From the NCBI GenBank assembly GCA_947441745.1, contig CANEUJ010000010.1, positions 1 through 19,503 on the forward strand: DNA of 19,503 nt, written 5' to 3'. The translations under genes were made by a program, and so were the position numbers. The DNA comes from Neisseriaceae bacterium. GTDB lineage: Bacteria > Pseudomonadota > Gammaproteobacteria > Burkholderiales > UBA11063. Every line of letters begins with the position of its first letter. Position 1 is the stretch's first letter. This document shows, piece by piece, positions 8,597-15,869 of the stretch. The notes under the pieces are model-generated. The model made no database searches, was not told where the DNA came from, and was given only the letters and a program-made list of their open reading frames with translations.

Positions 8597-9844
8597 TTAA
8601 ATTAACTCTTCTTGACTATCGTGATGTTTTTTATCAACTATCGCACTAATGGCATCATCATGAAGTAAAATAGATATTCGTTCATTATGAGTTACATCTT
8701 TACTACCAAAAACCACATTACCATGCTTGTTTCGAACTATTGCATATCCACGCGATAAAATACTACTTGGATTTAATAAGTCCATTTCCCGCTCTATATT
8801 AACTAGTAAATTTTGACGATTTTTTAGCAGCTGTTTAAATTTAGTAGTTAAACGCTCATTTAATGATTTAACTAAATTACTTCTCTCACGTAATCTATTT
8901 TGTGGGTTTAGTACTCTAAGCTTTGCGTTATATAAGTCAAGCCTTTGAGCACAGTTATTTATGATATATTCCATTACACCTTCAAGTTCTGATTTTAGTT
9001 TATGTATTTTAGTATCCCATTCATCTCGGCTTTTAGCAACAAGCTCTGCAGCAGCGGTTGGGGTTGGAGCTCTTAAATCAGATACAAAATCAATAATTGT
9101 TGTATCTGTTTCATGCCCTACAGCACTAATTAAGGGAATATGACTTGCAAACACTTCACGAGCTACAACCTCTTCATTAAATGCCCATAAGTCATTAATA
9201 CTTCCTCCACCACGACATACTATCAAAACATCTACCTCGTTTCTAATATTAGCAGTTCTGATACTTTTAGCAATCTGCATACCAGCCTCAGCCCCCTGTA
9301 CTAAGGTGTGATATACAATAATAGTAATATTTGGCATACGTCTTTTAAGAGTAGTAATTACATCACGTATAACCGCACCTTCTTTAGAAGTAACCAAACC
9401 AATAGTTTGCGGAAATATCGGTAAAGGCTTTTTATAGCGTTTATCAAATAAACCTTCACTAGTTAACTTATTAATTAATCTTTGATATGCTTCCCATAAA
9501 TCTCCAACACCAAGCATTCTGATACGCTCTACATTGATTTGATAGCTACCATTAGCCTGATAGATAGTAACTCGCCCCCTAACCTCAATTTGCTGTCCAT
9601 TATCAATTTTAAAATCAGCTAGTGCTAGCGTCCTGGCAAATATCACACAAGAAATTTTACCGCTTTCATCTTTTAAATCAAAATAAGCATGATTATATAT
9701 TTTTAGACCAGATACTTCACCTTTAACCCAAAATACTGGCATATTATTTTCTAATAATGTCTTTGCTAATTTATTTAACTGACTAACACTTATACTATCA
9801 GTCTCAAAGTTCAAATTTGGCTGTAAATTACTTAACTTATCCAC
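8597..9844 (-). CDS. xseA: Exodeoxyribonuclease VII large subunit
   Basis: This is the catalytic subunit of ExoVII, which degrades single-stranded DNA in both directions during mismatch repair and recombination. At 415 residues it is close to the usual length. The N-terminal OB-fold begins at SVSQLNKLAKTLLE (19-32) and continues through GEVSGLKIYNHAYFDLKD. The catalytic core has GLVTSKEGAVIRDV (149-162), CRGGGSINDLWAFNEE (210-225) and SAVGHETDTTIIDFVSDLRA. A helical coiled-coil region and the final SRGYAIV motif close the protein. The start is GTG at 9844 with GGAAA about eight bases before it; the ATG two bases upstream is out of frame. A perfect DnaA-box 9-mer covers this start codon. The small subunit xseB is not in the window. 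Confidence 0.95.
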   Translation of the reverse strand: MDKLSNLQPNLNFETDSISVSQLNKLAKTLLENNMPVFWVKGEVSGLKIYNHAYFDLKDESGKISCVIFARTLALADFKIDNGQQIEVRGRVTIYQANGSYQINVERIRMLGVGDLWEAYQRLINKLTSEGLFDKRYKKPLPIFPQTIGLVTSKEGAVIRDVITTLKRRMPNITIIVYHTLVQGAEAGMQIAKSIRTANIRNEVDVLIVCRGGGSINDLWAFNEEVVAREVFASHIPLISAVGHETDTTIIDFVSDLRAPTPTAAAELVAKSRDEWDTKIHKLKSELEGVMEYIINNCAQRLDLYNAKLRVLNPQNRLRERSNLVKSLNERLTTKFKQLLKNRQNLLVNIEREMDLLNPSSILSRGYAIVRNKHGNVVFGSKDVTHNERISILLHDDAISAIVDKKHHDSQEELI

Positions 9845-9845
9845 A
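9837..9845 (+). promoter_or_regulatory. DnaA-box consensus 9-mer over the xseA start
   Basis: TTATCCACA is the strongest known DnaA binding sequence (R1/R4 type). It overlaps the GTG start of xseA. A degenerate relative, ATTTCCACA, lies at 9850-9858. The match is seen directly; binding is inferred. Confidence 0.4.
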
Positions 9846-10104
9846 TTTTATTTCCACAAACATTATTTTCTAATTAATTTTTTAATAAAAAAACTTGACT
9901 TTAAATAACACACTGTTCTGTATTAAAATAGCCAACAAACCTAATGGCTTTAGTTAAATTCAAAACCTCTTGTAATATAAGGGTTTAAATGAAATTTTAT
10001 ACTAGTTACACACAAAGTTATCCACAGATTTTGTGAGTAGTTTAAAAAAGTCTAATAATTAGGTAACTTAAGCAAAAATTGTTAGATATTAAACTACATG
10101 TTTT
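9845..10104. other. AT-rich 260-bp spacer between amiC and xseA
   Basis: No gene is seen. The spacer is very AT-rich at 9871-9907 and has a perfect DnaA-box 9-mer at or near each end. A bulged hairpin at 9963-9986 (AAACC, CTT / AAG, GGTTT) could weakly terminate amiC transcripts. Neither strand shows a convincing promoter, although xseA needs one here unless it is read through from amiC. Confidence 0.5.
10018..10026 (+). promoter_or_regulatory. DnaA-box consensus 9-mer in the xseA-amiC gap
   Basis: A second exact TTATCCACA, in the same orientation, lies 181 bases from the first. It sits in the loop of a short inverted repeat, CACAAA (10011-10016) / TTTGTG (10030-10035). Confidence 0.4.
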
Positions 10105-11394
10105 CTATAAAAAATGATTCTTAGATTTATTAATTCCAGCAAAAATCATTTTGGCTAGTTTCTGTCTAAATTCAGAGTTTTTCAGTTGATTTTCCTCATC
10201 TGGATTTGATATAAACCCTGTCTCCACAAGGACTGATGGAATATCTGGTGCTTTTAAAACTGCAAAAGCTGCTTTTTCAACTTGGCTGTTATGTAGTCTA
10301 CCAACTTTACTTAAACTCGGTAATAAATTTAATGCTAATTGAGTACTTTTTTTATTGGTCATAGTTTCTGTCATATCTAAAAGTACGCTACTTGTCATTT
10401 TATCTTTACTTTTAAAAGACATTCCACCGATTAAATCAGAATCATTCTGGGTTTTAGCAAGCCATTTAGCAAAACTACTGCTTGATCCATGATCTGATAA
10501 AACAAATACTGAAGCCCCCTTTGCCGCTCTAGTAGTAAAAGCATCAGCATGAATTGATACAAATACATCAGCTTTTGCTTTTCTAGCAATAGCAACTCGA
10601 GTACCAAGTGGTATAAAAACATCCTGGGTACGAGTTAGCTTCGCCTCCATGTAGTCAGTTTTATTTATTATATCATATAGCTTATGCCCAATATCAAGTA
10701 CTACATCTTTTTCTTTAGTTCCAGTTGGCCCAATAGCCCCTGGGTCTTCCCCACCATGACCTGGATCCAACATGACCAACAGCTTGCTACTAGATTGCTG
10801 TTTATATGTTTTATGTATCATGGGACTACTTGCTATTACATGAGTACCCACACTATCATGACTTTGTAGTTGTAACAGTGCCAAAATGTCATCGTTTAGT
10901 GTATCATCAAGACTCGTTGTTGTGTCAGGATACATGTCTATAACATAGCGATACTGATAGCTAACTCCAGCTAAATTAACTGGAGCAATAGTCTTCATTT
11001 GGATTTTAACAGCTTGTTTTAAAGCTACCTTGATTCTAACTGTTGTCTTATCTTGTTGAATAACATTTATTGCTTTAATGATTGGATCGGAGTTAATAAT
11101 TTTTTTTGGCATACTTTGTAAAATAGTATTTAGATGCGAATTGGCTAAATCAACTATTAAGCTATCAAATCCTATTGTTGCTGCTGACTGTATATCATAA
11201 TCCGCCTCAATTGTAATTCTAGTGTAGATATGTGATGGCCAAATACGAACCGCAACAATATTGTTGGTTTCAGGAGCTACTAAATCAAGTAGCTCATCCG
11301 CAAAAGTTAGTGCAGGTCTAATTACAAAACTAACACCACAAACTAATCCTAATTGAATTAGTGAGCGGCGATTTTTGTCAATTGTGTCAGACAT
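10105..11394 (-). CDS. amiC: N-acetylmuramoyl-L-alanine amidase AmiC, Tat-exported
   Basis: This periplasmic zinc amidase cleaves the stem peptide from MurNAc to split septal peptidoglycan during daughter-cell separation. Its 429 residues begin with a twin-arginine signal (NRRSLIQLG, R9-R10) and a hydrophobic stretch, with likely cleavage after A32 (TFA/DE). An AMIN domain (about 45-155) targets the septum or peptidoglycan. An Amidase_3 domain (about 205-425) carries the zinc ligands H213 (DPGHGGEDPGA), E228 and H282 (SIHADAF), with the catalytic E391 (VETGFISNPDEE). The start overlaps the tsaE 3' end by 37 bases in another frame, which suggests coupled translation. The gene pair tsaE-amiC is common in proteobacteria. 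Confidence 0.95.
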   Translation of the reverse strand: MSDTIDKNRRSLIQLGLVCGVSFVIRPALTFADELLDLVAPETNNIVAVRIWPSHIYTRITIEADYDIQSAATIGFDSLIVDLANSHLNTILQSMPKKIINSDPIIKAINVIQQDKTTVRIKVALKQAVKIQMKTIAPVNLAGVSYQYRYVIDMYPDTTTSLDDTLNDDILALLQLQSHDSVGTHVIASSPMIHKTYKQQSSSKLLVMLDPGHGGEDPGAIGPTGTKEKDVVLDIGHKLYDIINKTDYMEAKLTRTQDVFIPLGTRVAIARKAKADVFVSIHADAFTTRAAKGASVFVLSDHGSSSSFAKWLAKTQNDSDLIGGMSFKSKDKMTSSVLLDMTETMTNKKSTQLALNLLPSLSKVGRLHNSQVEKAAFAVLKAPDIPSVLVETGFISNPDEENQLKNSEFRQKLAKMIFAGINKSKNHFL

Positions 11395-11828
11395 TGTCTA
11401 CCTTTATCGCTTTTGGGGTTAATCTCAATTGACCTAGTATCATCCTCCACTATAATTTGAAGTTGCCAATCAACTGATGGTAAATAAGCTAGAGCCTTCT
11501 CAGGCCACTCTATAAAGCAAATACAATTATTAGCAAAATATTCATCAAAACCAGACTCAATCCATTCATCAGGATCATTAAATCGATATAAATCAAAATG
11601 GTTTATTTGAATATCATTAACTATATATGGTTCTACCAAAGTATATGTGGGACTTTTAACACTCCCAACAACCCCAAGATGGTAGAGAATTTCTCTAACT
11701 AAAGTCGTTTTCCCCGCACCTAAATCACCTTTTAAAGTAATGACAAAGTTTGCACTAATTGATTGTGAAACAAGCTTCGCAAATTCTTTAGTTGCATGTA
11801 TATTGGAGAGTTTAGTACTATATTGCAT
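11358..11828 (-). CDS. tsaE: tRNA threonylcarbamoyladenosine synthesis ATPase TsaE
   Basis: TsaE works with TsaB, TsaD and TsaC to make t6A37 in ANN-decoding tRNAs, resetting the TsaBD complex by ATP hydrolysis. It has 156 residues, the normal length. It shows a P-loop GDLGAGKTT (34-42), the conserved SPTYTLVEPY (59-68), HFDLYR (77-82), and FIEWPEK (105-111). The ATG at 11828 lies 34 bases after an extended -10 element, so it leads the tsaE-amiC transcript. Confidence 0.95.
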   Translation of the reverse strand: MQYSTKLSNIHATKEFAKLVSQSISANFVITLKGDLGAGKTTLVREILYHLGVVGSVKSPTYTLVEPYIVNDIQINHFDLYRFNDPDEWIESGFDEYFANNCICFIEWPEKALAYLPSVDWQLQIIVEDDTRSIEINPKSDKGRQCLTQLTKIAAH

Positions 11829-11861
11829 AAATCTTTTTTAATAAAAAATAATACGAGGTAT

Positions 11862-11870
11862 ATTATAGCA
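11862..11870 (-). promoter_or_regulatory. Extended -10 promoter for tsaE-amiC
   Basis: On the minus strand this reads TGCTATAAT, an extended -10 with a perfect TATAAT box. No good -35 is present, as is usual for extended -10 promoters. The same TGCTATAAT string precedes rpsF (15806-15814). Confidence 0.5.
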
Positions 11871-11877
11871 TATAAAA

Positions 11878-11905
11878 TTGGTAGTAGCACATCTACAAGT
11901 ATGAT
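11878..11905 (+). promoter_or_regulatory. Possible sigma-70 promoter for trpS
   Basis: TTGGTA (11878-11883) and TATGAT (11900-11905) are separated by 16 bases. The transcript would start about 40 bases before trpS. It would lie almost back to back with the tsaE promoter. Confidence 0.35.
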
Positions 11906-11953
11906 AAAATCATGCCAACACTATATTAATTAATACTTCTTGGAAATATAACT

Positions 11954-12949
11954 ATGAGTAAAATAATCTTGACTGGGGATCGCCCAACTGGTGCTCTTCA
12001 CTTAGGACATTTTGTAGGTTCACTACAAAATAGAGTCAAGTTACAACATAGTTATTCTCAATTTGTAATGATAGCGGATCTACAAGCTTTAACTGACAAT
12101 GCCGAAAACCCTGATAAAATCAGAAACAATGTTATTGAAGTAGCTCTTGATTATCTAGCAGTTGGAATAGATCCAAAACTCACAACAATCTTCATCCAGT
12201 CCAAAATAACTGAGTTAGCTGAATTAACCATGTATTACCTAAACCTAGTTACACTAGCAAGGCTTCAAAGAAACCCAACGGTAAAAAGCGAAATGAAGCA
12301 AAAAGGTTTTAGTGCTGATGTACCAGCTGGGTTTTTAATGTATCCAGTTAGTCAAGCTGCAGATATTACGGCATTTAAAGCTGATACCGTACCAGTTGGT
12401 GAGGATCAATTGCCTGTCATTGAGCAGACCAATGAAATTATTCGTAAATTTAATTCCATATATGGCAATGTTTTAGTTGAAACTAATGCCCTACTCTCTA
12501 CTACAACTAGGCTACCTGGTTTGGATGGCAAAGCTAAAATGAGTAAATCTCTAAACAATGGAATATATTTATCTGATTCGGTAGATATATTAAAGCAAAA
12601 AGTTATGAGTATGTATACTGATCCCAATCACCTTAAAGTATCAGACCCTGGTCAAGTAAAAGGTAATATGGTTTTTAATTACTTAGATGCTTTTGACACT
12701 GACACAAACAAGGTAAATGAACTAAAAGAACACTATACCAAAGGTGGATTAGGTGATATGGTTTTAAAAAAATATCTTCTTGAAGTATTAGATAATATAT
12801 TATCCCCCATCAGAATCAAACGAGAATATCTGTCACAAAACAAAGAAGCGGTTTTTGAAACCCTGAAGTCTGGATCAGATAAAGCTAAAAATGTTGCAAG
12901 TGTAACATTAAATGAAGTAAGGCGTGCAATAGGAGTTAATTATTTCTAA
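11954..12949 (+). CDS. trpS: Tryptophan-tRNA ligase
   Basis: This class I aminoacyl-tRNA synthetase charges tRNA(Trp). It has 331 residues. The HIGH-type signature is LHLGH (15-19) within ILTGDRPTGALHLGHFVGSL, and the KMSKS loop is an exact match at 195-199. The GDRPTG beginning and QFVMIADLQALTDN resemble the TrpRS form frequent in Firmicutes and some proteobacteria, not the E. coli form with GAQPSG. A ribosome site (TTGGAAAT) lies about 8-14 bases before the ATG. The next gene, a transporter, probably starts within the last bases of this gene. Confidence 0.96.
   Translation: MSKIILTGDRPTGALHLGHFVGSLQNRVKLQHSYSQFVMIADLQALTDNAENPDKIRNNVIEVALDYLAVGIDPKLTTIFIQSKITELAELTMYYLNLVTLARLQRNPTVKSEMKQKGFSADVPAGFLMYPVSQAADITAFKADTVPVGEDQLPVIEQTNEIIRKFNSIYGNVLVETNALLSTTTRLPGLDGKAKMSKSLNNGIYLSDSVDILKQKVMSMYTDPNHLKVSDPGQVKGNMVFNYLDAFDTDTNKVNELKEHYTKGGLGDMVLKKYLLEVLDNILSPIRIKREYLSQNKEAVFETLKSGSDKAKNVASVTLNEVRRAIGVNYF
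12931..12944 (+). promoter_or_regulatory. Shine-Dalgarno and probable ATT start of the MFS gene
   Basis: AGGAG at 12931-12935 is followed after six bases by ATT (12942-12944), in frame with the transporter. It is the only strong ribosome site near the gene. No ATG, GTG or TTG lies in frame between the upstream stop (TAG, 12930-12932) and the ATG at 13002. Confidence 0.55.
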
Positions 12950-14192
12950 TCAATCAAATCCCAAAATTTTATGGACTGTATTTCTAACTATCTTTATAGA
13001 TATGCTTGGCGTAGGTGTACTTATTCCAGTATTTCCGCTCTTAATTTTACCTACATCACCTTTTAGACTAACCCCAGATAGCTGGGAGATAACATCTGGA
13101 TTTATTATGCTTGGATGGCTTAGTGCATCATTCCCATTAGCTCAATTCTTATTTGCTCCAATACTTGGGCAGATTGCTGATCGTTATGGACGTAAAAAAA
13201 CACTCGCTATTTCATTATGTGGAACTTCATTTGCATATATATTATTTGCTTTTGCTATTCTCACTAAAAACATTCCACTTTTATTTATTTCAAGAATATT
13301 AGATGGCATTACTGGTGGAAATATCTCTGTCGCTCAGGCTGTTATTGCCGATATTAGCACCCCTAAGACAAGAGCTAAAAACTTTGGCTTAGTTGGAATG
13401 GCTTTTGGATTAGGATTTATTTTAGGGCCATTTATAGGTGGTAAACTATCTGATCAGACTCTCATACCTTGGTTTGATGCTGCAACACCATTTTACTTTA
13501 CGGCTATTTTAAGCTTTCTTAATATGATATCAGTTTTAAAATTTCTACCAGAAACCCTTAAGACTATATCAACAAAACGAATTAATATAACTCGCCCATT
13601 TAATAATATCACCAAAGCGTGTACGACCTTTGGCTTAAAAAGCATCATGCCATCAACATTTTTATTTAATGCGGGATTTACCTTTTTTACTACTTTTTTT
13701 GCAATAACATTGGCTAACAAATATGGCTTCTCTCAAGGACATATTGGCAACTATTTTGCATACATTGGGATAATGATATTCCTAGCTCAAGGAATTTTAG
13801 TAAGAAAGCTATCAGGAAGAGTATCAGATTTTAGAGTATTACGTTTTAGTATGTTTGGTACTGGAATTTGTTTATTGACTTATCATTTTATCCCAGCAAA
13901 CCATCCAGAATTTTTATATTTTATGCCACCATTTCTTTCTAGTTGTAACGCTATGACTTTTGCATTTAGTTCTAGTATTGTTACTAGGATTACACCTGCA
14001 AATATTCACGCTGAATCTCTTGGGATTAATTCAAGTATAATGGCAATTGCACAAGCTATTCCGGCAGTTCTATCTGGATATATTGCCATTATAAACTTTA
14101 ACATGCCTATATTAGTTGGTAGTAGCACAATTATACTAGCGGGAATAATATTTTGGGTACTATTCAAACCTGAACAGTTTCCCAATAAATAA
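12942..14192 (+). CDS. MFS transporter, DHA1/TetA-like drug efflux family
   Basis: This is a predicted inner-membrane proton-coupled exporter with about 12 membrane helices. It has 416 residues from ATT 12942, or 396 from the first ATG at 13002. The family motif A between helices 2 and 3 is GQIADRYGRKKTLA, and a motif-C-like run GLGFILGPFIGG follows in helix 5. The longer start restores a full first helix (ILWTVFLTIFIDMLGVGVLI); the ATG start cuts it in half and has no ribosome site. The ATT lies six bases after AGGAG and overlaps the trpS stop by eight bases, so translation would be coupled to trpS. The substrate cannot be deduced. Confidence 0.88.
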   Translation: MSNQSNPKILWTVFLTIFIDMLGVGVLIPVFPLLILPTSPFRLTPDSWEITSGFIMLGWLSASFPLAQFLFAPILGQIADRYGRKKTLAISLCGTSFAYILFAFAILTKNIPLLFISRILDGITGGNISVAQAVIADISTPKTRAKNFGLVGMAFGLGFILGPFIGGKLSDQTLIPWFDAATPFYFTAILSFLNMISVLKFLPETLKTISTKRINITRPFNNITKACTTFGLKSIMPSTFLFNAGFTFFTTFFAITLANKYGFSQGHIGNYFAYIGIMIFLAQGILVRKLSGRVSDFRVLRFSMFGTGICLLTYHFIPANHPEFLYFMPPFLSSCNAMTFAFSSSIVTRITPANIHAESLGINSSIMAIAQAIPAVLSGYIAIINFNMPILVGSSTIILAGIIFWVLFKPEQFPNK

Positions 14193-14286
14193 AAGAGTTT
14201 TGATAAAACTAGTCAATGTGAAACCCGATAACTAGCATTTTTTGATAATCAAAATAATTATCTCGCAGGTAAATGTTTTGAAAAGC

Positions 14287-14314
14287 ATAAAAAAGGTTGA
14301 CAAATATGTCAACC
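14287..14314 (-). terminator. Intrinsic terminator of the rpsF-priB-rpsR-rplI operon
   Basis: On the minus strand, GGTTGACA and TGTCAACC (14307-14314 and 14295-14302) form an eight-pair stem with a four-base loop, followed by TTTTTT (14294-14289). It lies about 22 bases after the rplI stop. Confidence 0.88.
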
Positions 14315-14336
14315 CTATTATATCTAGAGACTAGCA

Positions 14337-14789
14337 TTAAGCATCAGGAGTTACGCTCACCTTTATAGTAGCGAATACGTCATGATGAAGAATTACATTT
14401 ACATCAAACTCACCAATAATTTTTAGTGGACCATTTGGTAATGTAACTTCTGACTTTTTGATTTCTACACCAGCGGACTTATTAACCGCTGTAACGATAT
14501 CAAAACTTGTAACTGAACCAAATAGTTTACCATCTACACCTGCTTTAGCACTAATGCTAAATACTTGACCATCAATCTTAGAATGACGGTATTGTGCATT
14601 TGCCAAAATATCAGTTTGATTTTTCTCATATTCAGAACGTCTTACTTCAAAATCCTTAAGATTTTGTTCAGTAGCACGTTTTGCTTTTGCAAATGGAATA
14701 AGAAAATTGCGTGCATAACCATTCTTAACTTCAGTAATATCACCAAGATTACCTAGATTAGCAACTTTTTCTAATAAAATAACTTTCAT
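14337..14789 (-). CDS. rplI: 50S ribosomal protein L9
   Basis: This primary 23S rRNA-binding protein of the large subunit has 150 residues, the usual size. The N-terminal rRNA-binding domain opens MKVILLEKVANLGNLGDI, with the signature NGYARNFLIPFAKA. A long connecting helix (about 45-75) leads to the C-terminal domain (VDGKLFGSVTSFDI onward). It is the last gene of its operon, 16 bases after rpsR and just before the terminator. Confidence 0.97.
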   Translation of the reverse strand: MKVILLEKVANLGNLGDITEVKNGYARNFLIPFAKAKRATEQNLKDFEVRRSEYEKNQTDILANAQYRHSKIDGQVFSISAKAGVDGKLFGSVTSFDIVTAVNKSAGVEIKKSEVTLPNGPLKIIGEFDVNVILHHDVFATIKVSVTPDA

Positions 14790-14805
14790 TGTGTCTATCC
14801 TTTTC

Positions 14806-15033
14806 TTAGTGTTGATCTGTGTATGGAATTAACGCTAAATATCTAGCGCGCTTAATAGCTGTAGCTAACATTCTTTGGTATTTAGCCGAAGTTCCAGTAA
14901 TACGTGATGGAATAATTTTACCAGTTTCAGTAATATAACCTTTTAGTAATTCGCCATCTTTATAATCAATTTCAGCAAAACTTTCTGCTGAAAAGCGACA
15001 AAACTTTTTCTTTCTAATTGTTTGACGTGACAT
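14806..15033 (-). CDS. rpsR: 30S ribosomal protein S18
   Basis: S18 forms a heterodimer with S6 on the small-subunit platform. It has 75 residues from MSRQTIRKKKFCRF. The conserved region ITETGKIIPSRITGTSAKYQR is complete. I chose the ATG at 15033 because AAGGA lies nine bases before it and it follows the priB stop by a single base. A longer open frame to 15066 would run into priB. Confidence 0.97.
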   Translation of the reverse strand: MSRQTIRKKKFCRFSAESFAEIDYKDGELLKGYITETGKIIPSRITGTSAKYQRMLATAIKRARYLALIPYTDQH

Positions 15034-15034
15034 T

Positions 15035-15328
15035 TTATGTTCCTTTATCAATAATTTTTGTAACATTTAATACAACTTGTGCTTTAGAGTTCTGGCTTAA
15101 AAAACCCTCTACACTAATAGAATCATACTCTAACTGGGATATTTGTTCGCTACTTACACCAACTATTAAGCAAAACATCCGACATTTAACAGTTCTATCA
15201 ATTTTTGCTTCTTTTTGCATAGAGCTGTGCTCTAAAACAAAAGAGGCAACTTGTAAACCTTCTGGAGTTTGTTTTAGTGGATAAAGTTTAACTATATTTC
15301 CGCTAAGTACTGTTTTATTATTATGCAC
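15035..15328 (-). CDS. priB: Primosomal replication protein N (PriB)
   Basis: PriB is a single-stranded-DNA-binding OB-fold dimer that helps PriA reload the replicative helicase at stalled forks. It has 97 residues. VLSGNIVKLYPLKQTPEGL and FVLEHSS match the PriB N-terminus, and VEGFLSQ is the usual OB strand. The start is GTG (15328) with no strong ribosome site, 16 bases after the rpsF stop, so expression may depend on coupling to rpsF. A PriB gene in this position is a hallmark of beta- and gammaproteobacteria. A relaxed DnaA-box match (TTATGCACA, 15321-15329) covers the start codon, probably by chance. Confidence 0.93.
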   Translation of the reverse strand: MHNNKTVLSGNIVKLYPLKQTPEGLQVASFVLEHSSMQKEAKIDRTVKCRMFCLIVGVSSEQISQLEYDSISVEGFLSQNSKAQVVLNVTKIIDKGT

Positions 15329-15344
15329 AATCTAAACTAATTCT

Positions 15345-15683
15345 TTATATTAAAGACTTAGCTTTCTCATCTTTCATAAACACTGAAGCTTCTGTTATAG
15401 CAGATTTTCTTACAGTAACCAAACTACGTAACACAGCATCATTAAATTTGAATGCATGACTTAACTCATCCATTAATTTATTTTCTGCTTCAATGTTCAT
15501 AAGAACATAATGTGCTTTGTGTAATTTATCAATCGGATAAGCTAAATGTCTACGACCACAATCTTCTAGACGATGAATTTTACCACCGTTATCCGCAATG
15601 ATTTTTTTGTAACGGTCAACCATTTGACCTACTTGTTCACTTTGATCCGGATGAACCAAAAATACAACTTCATAATGACGCAT
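15345..15683 (-). CDS. rpsF: 30S ribosomal protein S6
   Basis: S6 is the platform protein that pairs with S18. It has 112 residues, without the long acidic tail of E. coli S6. It begins MRHYEVVFLVHPDQSEQV and contains the conserved GRRHLAYPIDKLHKAHYVLM. A strong ribosome site (AAGGAG, 15689-15694) lies five bases before the ATG. It is the first gene of the operon and is preceded by a leader of about 115 bases containing a long hairpin. Confidence 0.97.
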   Translation of the reverse strand: MRHYEVVFLVHPDQSEQVGQMVDRYKKIIADNGGKIHRLEDCGRRHLAYPIDKLHKAHYVLMNIEAENKLMDELSHAFKFNDAVLRSLVTVRKSAITEASVFMKDEKAKSLI

Positions 15684-15707
15684 GCAAACTCCTTATGGTT
15701 TAAAGCA

Positions 15708-15759
15708 TCTCTTACTCATGCTGTACACAAGTCAAATACTGACTTATATACGTAAGAGA
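15708..15759 (-). promoter_or_regulatory. Hairpin in the rpsF 5' leader
   Basis: Outer arms TCTCTTAC / GTAAGAGA (15752-15759 with 15708-15715) and an inner six-pair stem, AAGTCA / TGACTT (15740-15745 with 15729-15734, loop of five), form one elongated hairpin. It ends 13 bases before the rpsF Shine-Dalgarno. Many bacteria control this operon by S6-S18 binding to a leader mimic of 16S rRNA. The CCG box typical of that motif is not seen here, so the role is inferred only from position. Confidence 0.45.
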
Positions 15760-15805
15760 AAGGTTTATTTAATAAAATTGGTAAGTATGCCTACCAAAGG
15801 TCATA

Positions 15806-15814
15806 ATTATAGCA
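15806..15814 (-). promoter_or_regulatory. Extended -10 promoter for the rpsF operon
   Basis: On the minus strand this reads TGCTATAAT, a perfect -10 with the extended TGn. The -35 region is poor. The predicted start would give a leader of about 115 bases that includes the hairpin at 15708-15759. Confidence 0.55.
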
Positions 15815-15869
15815 TAAATCAACAATGATTAGCCAGGAATGATTTTATTTTTGCTAAACTTAAGATAAA

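Noticed and set aside
9837..10026. Main chromosomal origin (oriC)
   Set aside because: There are only two exact boxes, no dnaA, dnaN, gidA or parAB nearby, and the genes on both sides are transcribed in the same direction. Kept only as a DnaA-box finding.
14196..14210. Terminator for the MFS gene (AGTTTT GAT AAAACT)
   Set aside because: The loop has three bases with AT-rich arms and no following U-run. It may contribute, but it is not a convincing intrinsic terminator.
15018..15284. Plus-strand frame of 88 codons opposite priB
   Set aside because: It is antisense to a well-recognised PriB, has no ribosome site, and its product resembles nothing.
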